Position numbers and translations under genes: made by a program | Part shown: positions 35,541 to 44,330 of the stretch, piece after piece | How positions within the stretch are numbered: the stretch's first letter is position 1 | Layout of the letters: each line of letters starts with the position of its first letter | NCBI RefSeq assembly: GCF_016132545.1 | Contig: NZ_CP066167.1 | Location: 1,763,001-1,827,000 of the forward strand | DNA: 64,000 nt | Direction of reading: 5' to 3' | DNA from: Spongiibacter nanhainus | Lineage (GTDB): Bacteria; Pseudomonadota; Gammaproteobacteria; Pseudomonadales; Spongiibacteraceae | Notes under the pieces: model-generated | The model's input: only the letters and a program-made list of their open reading frames with translations | What the model was told of the DNA's origin: nothing | The model's database searches: none

Positions 35541-36292
35541 CTATGGAACAGCAACAGCTAAAACGCGTACTTGAAGGCGCCCTGCTGGCGGCAGGACGGC
35601 CACTGGAACTCAAACACCTGGCCGAACTATTTGAGGATGATGAACGTCCCGATACCGTCGATCTCCAGGATGCCCTGCTGGACATTCAGCGCGACTGCGA
35701 GGGGCGCGGTTATACCCTTAAGCGGGTTGCCAGTGGCTACCGTTTTCAGGTCGTGGAAGAGGTCGCGCCCTGGGTGGGCCGGCTGTGGGAGGAAAAGCCC
35801 CAGCGCTACTCCCGGGCCATGCTGGAAACCCTGGCACTGATTGCCTATCGGCAGCCCATCACCCGCGGCGATATCGAGGATATCCGCGGTGTGGCGGTGA
35901 GCTCCCATATTATCAAGACCCTGCAGGAGCGGGAGTGGGTGCGGGTGGTTGGCCACAAAGACGTTCCCGGACGGCCGGCCATGTACGCCACCACACGCAA
36001 ATTTCTCGACTACTTCAATCTCAGCAACCTGGACGAGCTACCCAGCCTGGCAGAGATCGCCGATCTGGACTCGCTGAACGGAGAACTGGCCTTGGGCGAC
36101 GACAGCGTTGACCCGGCTGCTGAGGCGGCGAACACTGATCAAGCCGAAGCCGAAGCCGAAGCCGAAGCCGAAGCCGAAGCCGAAGCCGAAGCCGAAGCCG
36201 AAGCCGAAGCCGAAGCCGAAGCCGAAGCCGAAGCCGAAGCCGAAGCCGAAGCCGATCCAGATGGATCTCCCTATCTGGAGAACGGCCGCTGA
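35537..36292 (+). CDS. scpB: Segregation and condensation protein B with a (Glu-Ala)18 tail
   Basis: This 251-residue partner of ScpA is made of two winged helices (about residues 1-90 and 95-180; [40 protein letters not shown]). The C-terminal 50 residues are dominated by an uninterrupted run of 18 Glu-Ala pairs encoded by the (GAAGCC)18 array, ending [13 protein letters not shown]. The core is complete, so the protein should work; the tail is probably a highly charged helix or disordered region. It is coupled to scpA by ATGA and followed by rluB after one base. Confidence 0.95.
   Translation: MTMEQQQLKRVLEGALLAAGRPLELKHLAELFEDDERPDTVDLQDALLDIQRDCEGRGYTLKRVASGYRFQVVEEVAPWVGRLWEEKPQRYSRAMLETLALIAYRQPITRGDIEDIRGVAVSSHIIKTLQEREWVRVVGHKDVPGRPAMYATTRKFLDYFNLSNLDELPSLAEIADLDSLNGELALGDDSVDPAAEAANTDQAEAEAEAEAEAEAEAEAEAEAEAEAEAEAEAEAEAEADPDGSPYLENGR
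36146..36253 (+). repeat. (GAAGCC)18 perfect hexanucleotide microsatellite in scpB
   Basis: Eighteen uninterrupted copies of GAAGCC span 108 bp, flanked by a one-base variant CAAGCC before and GATCCA after. Gain or loss of units keeps the reading frame and changes the Glu-Ala tail by two residues per unit. No stop codon is produced in the other + frames, so the Lys-Pro frame, which is the rluB frame, is also open across it. Confidence 0.98.
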
Positions 36293-36293
36293 T

Positions 36294-37094
36294 ATGACCA
36301 CTACTGACGAGAAACTACAAAAAGTCCTGGCCCGTGCCGGCCTGGGTTCCCGCCGAGAAATGGAGCGGGCCATCAGCGACGGCCGGGTAAAGGTCAACGG
36401 TAAAACTGCCAGTCTGGGGGACCGGGTCGACCCCGCCGCTCGCATAGCCTTTGATGGTCGCGCGATAAAAACCGCGTCGCCAGCGGCCAAGCGCCCCCGG
36501 GTACTGCTGTATAACAAGCCCGAGGGCGAAATCTGCAGTCGCAAGGACCCCGAGGGCAGGCGTTCAGTATTCGATCGTCTGCCTCGCCTGAAAGGTGAGC
36601 GTTGGGTCTGTGTGGGCCGTTTGGACTACAACACTACGGGCTTGTTGCTGTTTACCACCGACGGCGAATTGGCCAATAAGCTCATGCACCCCTCTACCGT
36701 TATCGAACGGGAATACCTGTGCCGGGTGATGGGAGTGGCAACCGAGGACAATATGCGGGCCCTGGTCAAAGGTGTGGCCCTGGAAGATGGGGTGGCACGA
36801 TTTACCGATATTGTTGACGGTGGCGGTGAAGGCATCAATCACTGGTACTACGTGGTGATCATGGAGGGGCGCAACCGGGAGGTCCGGCGATTGTGGGAAT
36901 CACAGGGCCTGCAGGTTAACCGCCTCAAGCGGGTGCGCTATGGCAATGTCTTTATCCCCTCTAAGGTTAAGGTCGGGCAATGGACCGAGCTGGCCCCCAA
37001 GGAAGTGAAAGACGTCTACGCCATGGCTGGGATCGCCCCGCCCGATGAGGTGGAGAGTAGTGCGGTGCCTGAAAAACGAAAAAAGGCCCGTTAG
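36294..37094 (+). CDS. rluB: 23S rRNA pseudouridine synthase B
   Basis: This 266-residue RsuA/RluB-family enzyme makes pseudouridine in 23S rRNA (U2605 in E. coli). It has an N-terminal S4 domain ([20 protein letters not shown]), the catalytic Asp in [19 protein letters not shown], and the [20 protein letters not shown] block. I start at the ATG at 36294, one base after the scpB stop, because the S4 domain begins at once. The frame is open upstream through the repeat (Lys-Pro run), but that is not family sequence. A terminator overlaps its stop codon. Confidence 0.93.
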   Translation: MTTTDEKLQKVLARAGLGSRREMERAISDGRVKVNGKTASLGDRVDPAARIAFDGRAIKTASPAAKRPRVLLYNKPEGEICSRKDPEGRRSVFDRLPRLKGERWVCVGRLDYNTTGLLLFTTDGELANKLMHPSTVIEREYLCRVMGVATEDNMRALVKGVALEDGVARFTDIVDGGGEGINHWYYVVIMEGRNREVRRLWESQGLQVNRLKRVRYGNVFIPSKVKVGQWTELAPKEVKDVYAMAGIAPPDEVESSAVPEKRKKAR

Positions 37095-37101
37095 GGCCTT
37101 T
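37082..37101 (+). terminator. Intrinsic terminator of the scpA-scpB-rluB operon
   Basis: AAAGGCCC-GTTA-GGGCCTTT forms a perfect 8-bp stem, with the rluB TAG stop in the loop and stem. A short T-rich stretch follows. Confidence 0.8.
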
Positions 37102-37143
37102 GTCTCGTTGTTCGATGTTGGAGTGAACTTGTAAGTAGCGGGG

Positions 37144-37347
37144 TTAGTGAAACGCTTGCTTCTGCAGCGCGGTGGCGGTGTCGATGCCGTCCCACAGGTC
37201 GGAGCGGCCTTCCCGCCAACCTGACATCCATTCGTGTTTCATTTTGGGTTGGCTGTGGGGACACAGCGCTTTGTTCCGTCCTCCGATGCCGGCTTGATAA
37301 CCACGTTGGTACGCACGCTCAGTCATATCGCGTTTCTGTCTTTTCAT
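37144..37347 (-). CDS. rmf: Ribosome modulation (hibernation) factor
   Basis: This 67-residue basic protein dimerises 70S ribosomes into inactive 100S particles in stationary phase. The start MKRQKRDMTERAYQRGYQAG and the later EWMSGWREGRSD match E. coli Rmf (55 residues) closely; the C-terminus has a short extra tail. A GGAGG site precedes the ATG. It is a single gene, convergent with rluB. In E. coli it is controlled by ppGpp and CRP; in the upstream region I see only a TCACA-GT-TGTGA dyad (37427-37438), not a standard CRP site. Confidence 0.96.
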   Translation of the reverse strand: MKRQKRDMTERAYQRGYQAGIGGRNKALCPHSQPKMKHEWMSGWREGRSDLWDGIDTATALQKQAFH

Positions 37348-37486
37348 AGGGCAACTGCCTCCATTGGTTCAACGTGTTGCTGCATTGCTTGGCTGCTTTG
37401 TTCAGTTGTATGGCCGCTGTTAAGTGTCACAGTTGTGATACCGTCTAACGGCCTTGCAACTCCCTTGCACCTCGTCAAGGCGGTCC

Positions 37487-37510
37487 CGGCGTTCCGGCGT
37501 TCCGGCGTCC
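37487..37510. repeat. 8-bp tandem repeat in the rmf-rlmKL intergenic region
   Basis: CGGCGTTC occurs at 37487-37494 and 37495-37502, with CGGCGTCC at 37503-37510. A near-perfect hairpin (GTGGGGCT/AGCCCAC) follows at about 37529-37549. The rest of the 395-bp gap 37348-37742 is AT-rich near rlmKL and should hold both divergent promoters, which I could not place firmly. Confidence 0.7.
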
Positions 37511-37742
37511 CGGGGCGTCCTAGTGAGAGTGGGGCTGGGGAAGCCCACCCGTCGTTGAGGTAACCATCAGCGGCGAGGGATACCGCGTAAGCCGCTGCAA
37601 ATCCATGAAAGCAAATATTCACACTTTTCGTCGAAGACCTTTTTTTCATAAAACTGACATCTTTTAGATAAAGCGCGTATAAACAAATTATCTGTTTGAT
37701 TACTAAGTCTTTTTACAAGGCACTACGGCCAACCGAGGATCT

Positions 37743-39914
37743 ATGAAGCAACATCTCGCCCTAAATATCACCTGCCCCAAAGGCCTGGAAGGTCTACTTG
37801 CCGACGAGTGCAAGGCGCTTGGGGCCGAGGTTGGACGGGAAACAGTCGGGGCGGTTAGCGTGTCGGCGCCTCAGGAAGTTACCTATCGCTTGTGCCTGTG
37901 GTCGCGGCTGGCCAACCGGGTATTGCTGCCCTTGAATGACTACCCCTGCCACGATGCAGATTCCCTCTATGCGGGTATGAAGGCAATTGACTGGAGCGCC
38001 CATGTGGCGGCGGGGGGCACCATCTCGGTGGATTTTGCAGGCAGCAACCGGGAAATCCGCAACAGTCACTTTGGTGCCCTGCGTTGCAAAGACGCGGTGG
38101 TGGATGCGTTTCAGGAGCGGGGCCTGGATCGCCCTTCGGTGGACAAACAGCGCCCGGATTTGCGCATCCATGTGCGGCTTCGCAAGGGGCGGGCAGTGGT
38201 TGCCATCGATTTTTCCGGTGAAAGCCTTCACCGCCGGGGCTACCGACAGGCCGGTGCCATGGCGCCCCTAAAGGAGAACCTCGCGGCGGCCTTATTGCTG
38301 CGGGCAGATTGGCCGGGTATCGCTGCCAGGGGAGGGGCGCTGATCGACCCACTCTGTGGCTCCGGGACCTTGTTGATAGAGGGCGCGATGATGGCGATGG
38401 ATATCGCGCCGGGACTGCAGCGGCGTTACTGGGGCTTCAGTGGCTGGCGCCAGCACCGGCCTGATATGTGGCAGCGCATTTTAGAGGATGCCCAGCGCCG
38501 GCAGGCCGTGGCCATGACTCGCCAGTGGCCGGAGATTCGCGGTTACGACGCCGGCGGCAAAATACTGGCCCAGGCTCAGGACAATATTGATCGTGCCGGG
38601 CTGCAAAGCCAGGTCCGGGTCAGCCGTCGGGAATTGGCCAATCTGACCCGGCCCACCCACCGTGAAATGAACTTTGGCTTGGTGATCTGTAATCCTCCTT
38701 ATGGTGAGAGGTTGGGTGACGAGGCCGAGTTGGTCCACCTCTATCGACATCTGGGGCAGCGGCTGTTGGCGGAGTTTGAGGGTTGGCAGGCGGCGGTGTT
38801 TACCGGTAATCCCTCACTGGGCAAGCGCATGGGTTTGCGCAGTCGTCGCCAATACCAGTTTCTTAACGGCACCCTGCCCAGCAAGCTGCTGTTGTTTGAT
38901 GTGAATGCCGACAACGCGGTAAAGGAACGCACCTCGGCCCAAGGGCAACCCGAGGCTGTGGCACCAAAACTCAGTGCCGGCGGTGAGATGTTTGCCAACC
39001 GCCTGCGCAAGAATCTCAAGCAATTACAAAAATGGCGCAAGCGTGAAGATGTCAGCTGTTACAGAGCCTACGATGCCGATATGCCAGAGTATGCCGTAGC
39101 GGTGGATGTGTATGGCGGTGCTGTGCACATCGCTGAATATGCGGCGCCGTCTTCCGTCGATGAAGACAAAGCCCGGCAGCGGCTGCGGGATACGGTAGAG
39201 GCTTGTGCCCAGGTATTTGAACTTCCCGAGACCAAGATCGCCATCAAAGAACGCCGTCGACAACGGGGCACTGAGCAGTACCGCCGTCAGAGCGAAACCG
39301 GCGAGTTCCTGGAGGTTGAAGAAGGGCAGGCCAAGCTTTTGGTAAACCTGCACGACTACCTGGATACGGGCTTGTTTCTGGATCACCGGCCGGTGCGCTT
39401 GGATATAGCCAAACGCGCTGCAGGCCAACGCTTTTTGAACTTATTTTGCTACACCGGGGCGGCGACGGTTCACGCCGGTGTCGGCGGCGCTCGTCACAGC
39501 ACATCGGTGGATATGTCCAATACTTACCTGCAATGGGCGCGCCGCAACCTGTCTCTCAATGGTCTAAGCGAGGTGCGGCATCGCACGGTGCGAGCCGACT
39601 GCCGGCAGTGGTTGGCAGAGTGTGACGAAGAGTTTGATTTAATCCTGCTCGACCCGCCGACCTTTTCCAACTCCAAGCGTATGGAGGATGTGTTGGATAT
39701 TCAGCGGGATCATGTCGCGCTGATTGAGGGGGCAATGGCCCGTTTGTCGGCACAGGGGCTGCTGATCTTTTCCAATAATCGCCGGGATTTCCAGCTCGAC
39801 GCTGCAGTAACAGAGGGGTTTTGTGTTGAGGACCGAACGTCCTGGTCGCTGGACGAAGACTTTAAACGGCGCAAAAAACCAATCCACTATTGCTGGTACA
39901 TCACCCATCGCTAG
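37743..39914 (+). CDS. rlmL: Bifunctional 23S rRNA methyltransferase RlmKL
   Basis: This 723-residue fusion enzyme makes m2G2445 (N-terminal RlmL half) and m7G2069 (C-terminal RlmK half) in 23S rRNA. An N-terminal THUMP domain (about residues 1-155) is followed by a Rossmann methyltransferase with PLCGSGTLLIEGAM and CNPPYGERLGDE. The second methyltransferase (from about 390) has LNLFCYTGAATVHAGVGGAR and LLDPPTFSNSKRM. The length matches E. coli RlmKL (702). It is monocistronic and divergent from rmf. Confidence 0.97.
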   Translation: MKQHLALNITCPKGLEGLLADECKALGAEVGRETVGAVSVSAPQEVTYRLCLWSRLANRVLLPLNDYPCHDADSLYAGMKAIDWSAHVAAGGTISVDFAGSNREIRNSHFGALRCKDAVVDAFQERGLDRPSVDKQRPDLRIHVRLRKGRAVVAIDFSGESLHRRGYRQAGAMAPLKENLAAALLLRADWPGIAARGGALIDPLCGSGTLLIEGAMMAMDIAPGLQRRYWGFSGWRQHRPDMWQRILEDAQRRQAVAMTRQWPEIRGYDAGGKILAQAQDNIDRAGLQSQVRVSRRELANLTRPTHREMNFGLVICNPPYGERLGDEAELVHLYRHLGQRLLAEFEGWQAAVFTGNPSLGKRMGLRSRRQYQFLNGTLPSKLLLFDVNADNAVKERTSAQGQPEAVAPKLSAGGEMFANRLRKNLKQLQKWRKREDVSCYRAYDADMPEYAVAVDVYGGAVHIAEYAAPSSVDEDKARQRLRDTVEACAQVFELPETKIAIKERRRQRGTEQYRRQSETGEFLEVEEGQAKLLVNLHDYLDTGLFLDHRPVRLDIAKRAAGQRFLNLFCYTGAATVHAGVGGARHSTSVDMSNTYLQWARRNLSLNGLSEVRHRTVRADCRQWLAECDEEFDLILLDPPTFSNSKRMEDVLDIQRDHVALIEGAMARLSAQGLLIFSNNRRDFQLDAAVTEGFCVEDRTSWSLDEDFKRRKKPIHYCWYITHR

Positions 39915-39976
39915 AGACGGCTTTGGTGCTGCTTAAAATGTTGTGACAGTAAGAATGGTGTAAGTAAAAAAAGCAT

Positions 39977-40000
39977 AAAAAACGGCGCCCTCGGGCGCCG
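39977..40000 (-). terminator. Intrinsic terminator of the cold-shock gene
   Basis: On the minus strand CGGCGCC-CGAG-GGCGCCG forms a 7-bp GC stem followed by six T residues (A-run 39977-39982). It is 41 bases after the csp stop. Confidence 0.93.
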
Positions 40001-40041
40001 CTCACATCATCGCTTGATGCCGGGTGCACCGGCAGCAGCAT

Positions 40042-40248
40042 TTAGATGACGTTTACATTGGCCGCTTGAGGGCCTTTTTGGCCGGCTTGAACTTCAAACT
40101 CAACCGCTTGGCCTTCGGCCAGGGTTTTGAAGCCAGAGCCGTTAATAGCGCTGAAGTGAACAAATACATCGGGGCCGGATTCCTGCTCAATGAAACCAAA
40201 ACCTTTAGTCTCGTTGAACCATTTTACTTTACCGGTGGTTGTGGACAT
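40042..40248 (-). CDS. CspA-family cold-shock protein
   Basis: This 68-residue OB-fold RNA/DNA chaperone has RNP1 (KGFGFIEQ) and RNP2 (DVFVHFSAI) intact, and the typical start [16 protein letters not shown]. The ATG at 40248 follows GAGG; an ATG seven codons upstream is less likely. A TATAAA box at 40394-40399 would give a leader of about 140 nt, as is common in cspA-type genes controlled after transcription. It may be a growth-phase rather than cold-specific paralogue. Confidence 0.95.
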   Translation of the reverse strand: MSTTTGKVKWFNETKGFGFIEQESGPDVFVHFSAINGSGFKTLAEGQAVEFEVQAGQKGPQAANVNVI

Positions 40249-40393
40249 GAGTTTAACCTCGTTGTGCAAAAGTAGTTGCCTGAATTGGCGTTAGCTGAAA
40301 TAGGCAGGGTAGTTATGAAACAGAACGAGGTACTTAAAACGACTTCGTGGTGCTTTTACATAAAACCGAGCTGCATCTATAGCCAGCACGTTA

Positions 40394-40399
40394 TTTATA
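40394..40399 (-). promoter_or_regulatory. Candidate -10 box for the cold-shock gene
   Basis: The minus strand reads TATAAA, about 146 bases upstream of the start codon. The -35 match is weak. The interval 40249-40585 holds no gene; an isolated DnaA-box match TTATACACA (40395-40403) overlaps this site and may be chance. Confidence 0.35.
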
Positions 40400-40585
40400 C
40401 ACAGTCTCCACGCTCAGAGGAAGCGGTTTAGGGGCCGAAATAGTGAATTTTTTGTTGCTGAGAAAGGTTTTAAAGCAATTTGTCAGCTCGGCTTTATTAA
40501 ACATTCTGGGTCATTGCGAGAACTTGCCGCGGTGTTTTTCTGCGCTTGTCGATTTGCTTCTAGCGATGCTTCCCACCAAGCGGCG

Positions 40586-42745
40586 CTACTTGCGGGCGCG
40601 CGGTGGGAGACCGGTATGTTGAGTGAGGACGCGTTTGCCCTTGGCCCCGGCTTTGCCGTTTTTGGGAGTCCAGTTCACCGGTTGACGCGGTGGCACCAAA
40701 TGTTTTTTGCCGTAGCCGATAAGATCTCGCCGACCCATTTTCTGCAGTGACTCGCGAATCGCCGGCCAGCCATCGGGGTCGTGATAGCGCAGATAAGCCT
40801 TGTGTAGACGGCGCTGTTTAAGCCCCTTGGCGGCAAATACCGGTTCACTGTTGCGAGTGACTTTTTTCAGCGGGTTTTTGCCCGAATGATACATGGCGGT
40901 GGCATTGGCCATTGGCGAGGGATAAAAGGCCTGGACCTGGTCGGCGCGAAAACCGTTGCGCTTGAGCCACATCGCCAGATTCATCATGTCTTCGTCCCGG
41001 GTGCCGGGGTGGGCGGCAATAAAGTAGGGAATCAAGTACTGTTCTTTGCCCGCTTCTTTGGAGTACTTGTCAAACATCGCTTTAAAGCGATCGTAACTGC
41101 CCATGCCCGGTTTCATCATCTTGGAAAGCGGGCTGTCTTCGGAGTGCTCCGGTGCTATTTTCAGGTAACCGCCGACGTGATGGGTGACCAACTCCCGGAC
41201 GTACTCCGGGGTCTCCACTGCCAGGTCATAACGCAGCCCGGAGGCAATAAGGACTTTTTTCACCCCGTCGACATTTCGCACTGCCCGGTAGAGATCGATC
41301 AGGGGGGTCTGGTCGGTATCCAGGTTTTTACAAATACCGGGATAAACGCAGGACAGGCGTCGGCAACGTTTTTCAATCTGCTCACTCTTACAGCGCAGTC
41401 GCCACATATTGGCGGTGGGACCACCCAAATCGGAAACCACGCCAGTAAAGCCGGGGGATAGATCGCGAATTTTCTCGACTTCCCGAACAATGGATTCCTG
41501 GGAGCGGCTTTGAATGATGCGACCCTCGTGCTCGGTAATGGAGCAGAAGGTACAACCGCCAAAACAGCCCCGCATAATATTCACCGAGTTGCGAATCATC
41601 TCGTAGGCGGGAATGCGCGCCTTGCCGTAGCGCGGGTGAGGGCGGCGCTGATAGGGGAGCTCAAAGACGCTGTCCAGTTCCTCGGTTTCCAGGGGGATAG
41701 GGGGCGGATTGAGCCACACTTCTTTGTCGCCGTGGCGCTGTACCAAGGCCCGGGCATTGCCGGGGTTGGTCTCCAGGTGCAACACCCGTGCGGCGTGGGC
41801 ATAGGCCACCGGATCCTTTTTGACAGTCTCGTAATCGGGCAGGCGGATCACGCTGCGCTGTGGGTCCAGCTCAGTTTTGCGGGCTTGCAGTGGATCGATG
41901 ATGCGTATTGCTTGCTCGGCTTGAGCGGGCGCAGGCTCCTCATTCTGTGCGTCTTTGCAGGCGGGGGTCGCGGAGGTATCCACATAGGGACTGGTAATCG
42001 GGTCTATTTTCCCCGGAGTGTCGACTTGGCTGGAGTCCACCACGGTCCAGCCCTCCGGGACCGCATCGCGAATAAACGCCGTACCCCGCAGGTTTTGAAT
42101 CTCGCTGATCGCCTCGCCTCTGGACAGCCGGTGGGCGACGTCGACGATAGCGCGCTCGGCGTTGCCATAGAGCAAAAGGTCGGCTCGGGAGTCCAGCAGA
42201 ATGGAGCGCCGCACTTTGTCGCTCCAGTAATCGTAGTGGGCGATGCGCCGCAAGCTGGCCTCGATAGAGCCCACCACAATCGGTGTCTGTTTATAGGCCT
42301 CGCGGCAGCGCTGGGCGTAGACTATGACCGCCCGGTCGGGGCGTTTGCCGCCGACATTATCCGGTGAGTACGCGTCGTCGTGGCGCAGGCGACGATCGGC
42401 GGTGTAGCGGTTGATCATCGAGTCCATATTGCCGGCCGCCACCCCAAAAAACAGGTTGGGCTGACCGAGCGCCTTGAATGGCTCGGCGGACTGCCAATCG
42501 GGTTGCGCAATAATACCGACCCGAAAGCCCTGGGCTTCCAGAACGCGGCCCACCACTGCCATGCCAAAACTGGGGTGATCGACATACGCGTCCCCAGTAA
42601 CGATGATGATATCGCAGCTGTCCCAGCCCAATTCGTCCATCTCTTCGCGGGAGGTGGGCAAAAAGGGCGCGGTGCCAAAGCACTCCGCCCAATAGGGGCG
42701 GTAGCTGAACAAAGGTGGAGTAGTGGGTGCAACGAGAGGTTCCAT
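40586..42745 (-). CDS. YgiQ-family radical SAM protein
   Basis: This 719-residue protein has an N-terminal cobalamin-binding-like region ([20 protein letters not shown]) and a central radical SAM core with CFGGCTFC (Cys394, Cys398, Cys401). A C-terminal region follows with [20 protein letters not shown]. The family is widespread, but its reaction is unknown. The start aligns with E. coli YgiQ (short tail, then [20 protein letters not shown]). A TATAAT box ends only nine bases from the ATG, so the mRNA may be leaderless. Confidence 0.93.
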   Translation of the reverse strand: MEPLVAPTTPPLFSYRPYWAECFGTAPFLPTSREEMDELGWDSCDIIIVTGDAYVDHPSFGMAVVGRVLEAQGFRVGIIAQPDWQSAEPFKALGQPNLFFGVAAGNMDSMINRYTADRRLRHDDAYSPDNVGGKRPDRAVIVYAQRCREAYKQTPIVVGSIEASLRRIAHYDYWSDKVRRSILLDSRADLLLYGNAERAIVDVAHRLSRGEAISEIQNLRGTAFIRDAVPEGWTVVDSSQVDTPGKIDPITSPYVDTSATPACKDAQNEEPAPAQAEQAIRIIDPLQARKTELDPQRSVIRLPDYETVKKDPVAYAHAARVLHLETNPGNARALVQRHGDKEVWLNPPPIPLETEELDSVFELPYQRRPHPRYGKARIPAYEMIRNSVNIMRGCFGGCTFCSITEHEGRIIQSRSQESIVREVEKIRDLSPGFTGVVSDLGGPTANMWRLRCKSEQIEKRCRRLSCVYPGICKNLDTDQTPLIDLYRAVRNVDGVKKVLIASGLRYDLAVETPEYVRELVTHHVGGYLKIAPEHSEDSPLSKMMKPGMGSYDRFKAMFDKYSKEAGKEQYLIPYFIAAHPGTRDEDMMNLAMWLKRNGFRADQVQAFYPSPMANATAMYHSGKNPLKKVTRNSEPVFAAKGLKQRRLHKAYLRYHDPDGWPAIRESLQKMGRRDLIGYGKKHLVPPRQPVNWTPKNGKAGAKGKRVLTQHTGLPPRARK

Positions 42746-42753
42746 GGGGCGGG

Positions 42754-42759
42754 ATTATA
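42754..42759 (-). promoter_or_regulatory. -10 box immediately upstream of ygiQ
   Basis: The minus strand reads TATAAT, then eight bases, then the ATG at 42745. Transcription starting six to seven bases after the box would begin one or two bases before the start codon. No clear -35 box is seen. Confidence 0.45.
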
Positions 42760-42912
42760 CGTGTCGCGGGGCGCGGCGGCACTACAATGCCGTGCGGATA
42801 TGTAACTTTTTCCTTATAACTGCTTGAATAATTAGCAAAACAACGCATAAATAGGTCGGCTGGCCCCACCGGTGGGTCGGCAACGTCATAAGTCAAAATT
42901 GGACATGCAATC

Positions 42913-43398
42913 ATGGAGTGGCTCAATACCCACATACAGTACTGGCACTGGATGGTGCTGGGTGCCCTGTTGGTGGCCAGTGAAATATTCGTTCCCAGCT
43001 TTGTCATGCTGTGGTTTGGTGCCAGTGCCATTGCTGTCGGGCTGATAATTGCCGCCATCGATTTGAGCTTTACCCTGCAGTTGCTTATCTGGGGGTTTCT
43101 TTCGGTGGTGGACCTGTTCGTGTGGTTCCGATTTGTTCACCCCAAGATGAAAGACCGCAGTCTGTCTGGCATGTCCAAGGAACAAGTGATGGGCCAAGAG
43201 GGCATGGTGATACAGGTGGAGCGTTTTGGCCACGGCCGGGTGCGCTTCTCGGTGCCATTGCTGGGCAGTGAAGAGTGGACCTTTATATGCCGGGATGTGG
43301 TGGATGTGGGCGATAGAGTTGCCGTAGAGGACGTCTCCGGCAACTCACTGATTGTGCGGCCTACGCTGCAACCGGGGACGGCAGCTCAATCTGATTGA
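42913..43398 (+). CDS. NfeD-family membrane protein
   Basis: This 161-residue protein has two to three membrane helices (about residues 13-75) and a C-terminal OB-fold domain (QVMGQEGMVIQVERFGHGRV, DVVDVGDRVAVEDVSGNSL). NfeD proteins pair with SPFH/stomatin proteins, as here: the SPFH gene starts 34 bases downstream. The pair is thought to organise membrane microdomains or quality control (QmcA/YbbK type). No Shine-Dalgarno sequence is obvious before the ATG. Confidence 0.93.
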   Translation: MEWLNTHIQYWHWMVLGALLVASEIFVPSFVMLWFGASAIAVGLIIAAIDLSFTLQLLIWGFLSVVDLFVWFRFVHPKMKDRSLSGMSKEQVMGQEGMVIQVERFGHGRVRFSVPLLGSEEWTFICRDVVDVGDRVAVEDVSGNSLIVRPTLQPGTAAQSD

Positions 43399-43432
43399 GT
43401 GCCCGCGACCCTTACTTTACAAGGAGAACAAC

Positions 43433-44281
43433 ATGGATGGTTTGGCGGTAACCGGCGCCCTGGCGCTACTGGTGATAGTGACCTTGGCAATGGGGGTGCG
43501 AACCGTCCCTCAGGGCTACAAGCATATTGTTCAGCGTCTGGGCAAATATCACAGTACCCTGAACCCCGGCTTGAATCTGATTATTCCCTACGTGGATACC
43601 GTGGCCTACAAAGTGACCACCAAGGATATCGTACTGGATGTGCCCTCTCAGGAGGTGATTACCCAGGACAATGCCGTCATCATTGCCAATGCGGTGGCCT
43701 ATATCAATATCGTGTCGCCGGAGAAGTCCGTCTACGGTGTTGAGGATTACACCATCGCCATTCAGAACCTGGTGCAGACGGCGTTGCGCTCGATAATCGG
43801 CGAAATGTCACTGGATTCGGCGCTGTCATCCCGGGACCAGATCAAGGCTAAACTCAAGGCGGGTATCTCGGACGATATTGCCGACTGGGGCATTACCCTG
43901 AAGACGGTGGAGATCCAGGACATCAATCCCTCGCCCACCATGCAGCAGGCGATGGAAGAACAGGCCGCCGCTGAGCGCCAGCGCCGGGCGGCGGTTACCA
44001 AGGCAGAGGGTGAAAAACAGGCGGCCATCCTGGAAGCGGAAGGGCGTCTGGAGGCTTCCAAGCGGGATGCCCAGGCGGAAGTAGTACTGGCCAAGGCCAG
44101 TGGCACGGCAATCCAGCTGGTGTCTGAAGCGGTTAAAGGTGACGAGCTGCCCGTGTTGTATTTACTGGGGGAGAAATACGCTGACTCCCTGACCGCCCTG
44201 TCGGAATCCGACAACGCCAAAACGGTGGTGCTCCCCGCCGACCTGCCGCAAGCGGTGCGCGGTATCCTGAATCGAGTGTAA
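43433..44281 (+). CDS. SPFH/band 7 protein (stomatin/QmcA-like)
   Basis: This 282-residue protein has one N-terminal membrane anchor (GALALLVIVTLAMGV), then an SPFH domain (VPQGYKHIVQRLGKYHSTL; LDVPSQEVITQDNAV) and a coiled-coil region (about 180-235, AMEEQAAAERQRRAAVTKAE). It likely forms membrane-associated oligomers that modulate FtsH-type proteolysis or membrane domains. AAGGAG lies seven bases before the ATG at 43433. It is in an operon with the NfeD gene. Confidence 0.94.
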   Translation: MDGLAVTGALALLVIVTLAMGVRTVPQGYKHIVQRLGKYHSTLNPGLNLIIPYVDTVAYKVTTKDIVLDVPSQEVITQDNAVIIANAVAYINIVSPEKSVYGVEDYTIAIQNLVQTALRSIIGEMSLDSALSSRDQIKAKLKAGISDDIADWGITLKTVEIQDINPSPTMQQAMEEQAAAERQRRAAVTKAEGEKQAAILEAEGRLEASKRDAQAEVVLAKASGTAIQLVSEAVKGDELPVLYLLGEKYADSLTALSESDNAKTVVLPADLPQAVRGILNRV

Positions 44282-44330
44282 CAAAGCCCGCCGATTTTCA
44301 AAATTTGATGTACGAGTAGTTGTAATAATT

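Noticed and set aside
36146-36253. CRISPR-like or satellite array
   Set aside because: It is a simple hexanucleotide microsatellite without spacers and lies in frame within scpB.
36108-36293. rluB starting far upstream with a Lys-Pro repeat N-terminus
   Set aside because: The S4 domain of RluB starts at the ATG at 36294, and the extension is only the scpB repeat read in another frame. The possibility is kept as a low-interest finding.
40395-40403. DnaA box TTATACACA in the cold-shock gene upstream region
   Set aside because: It is isolated; a single match is not enough to claim regulation.
42862-42873. CCCACCGGTGGG palindrome before the NfeD gene
   Set aside because: It is a short GC palindrome without a T tract or a known operator match; chance is likely.
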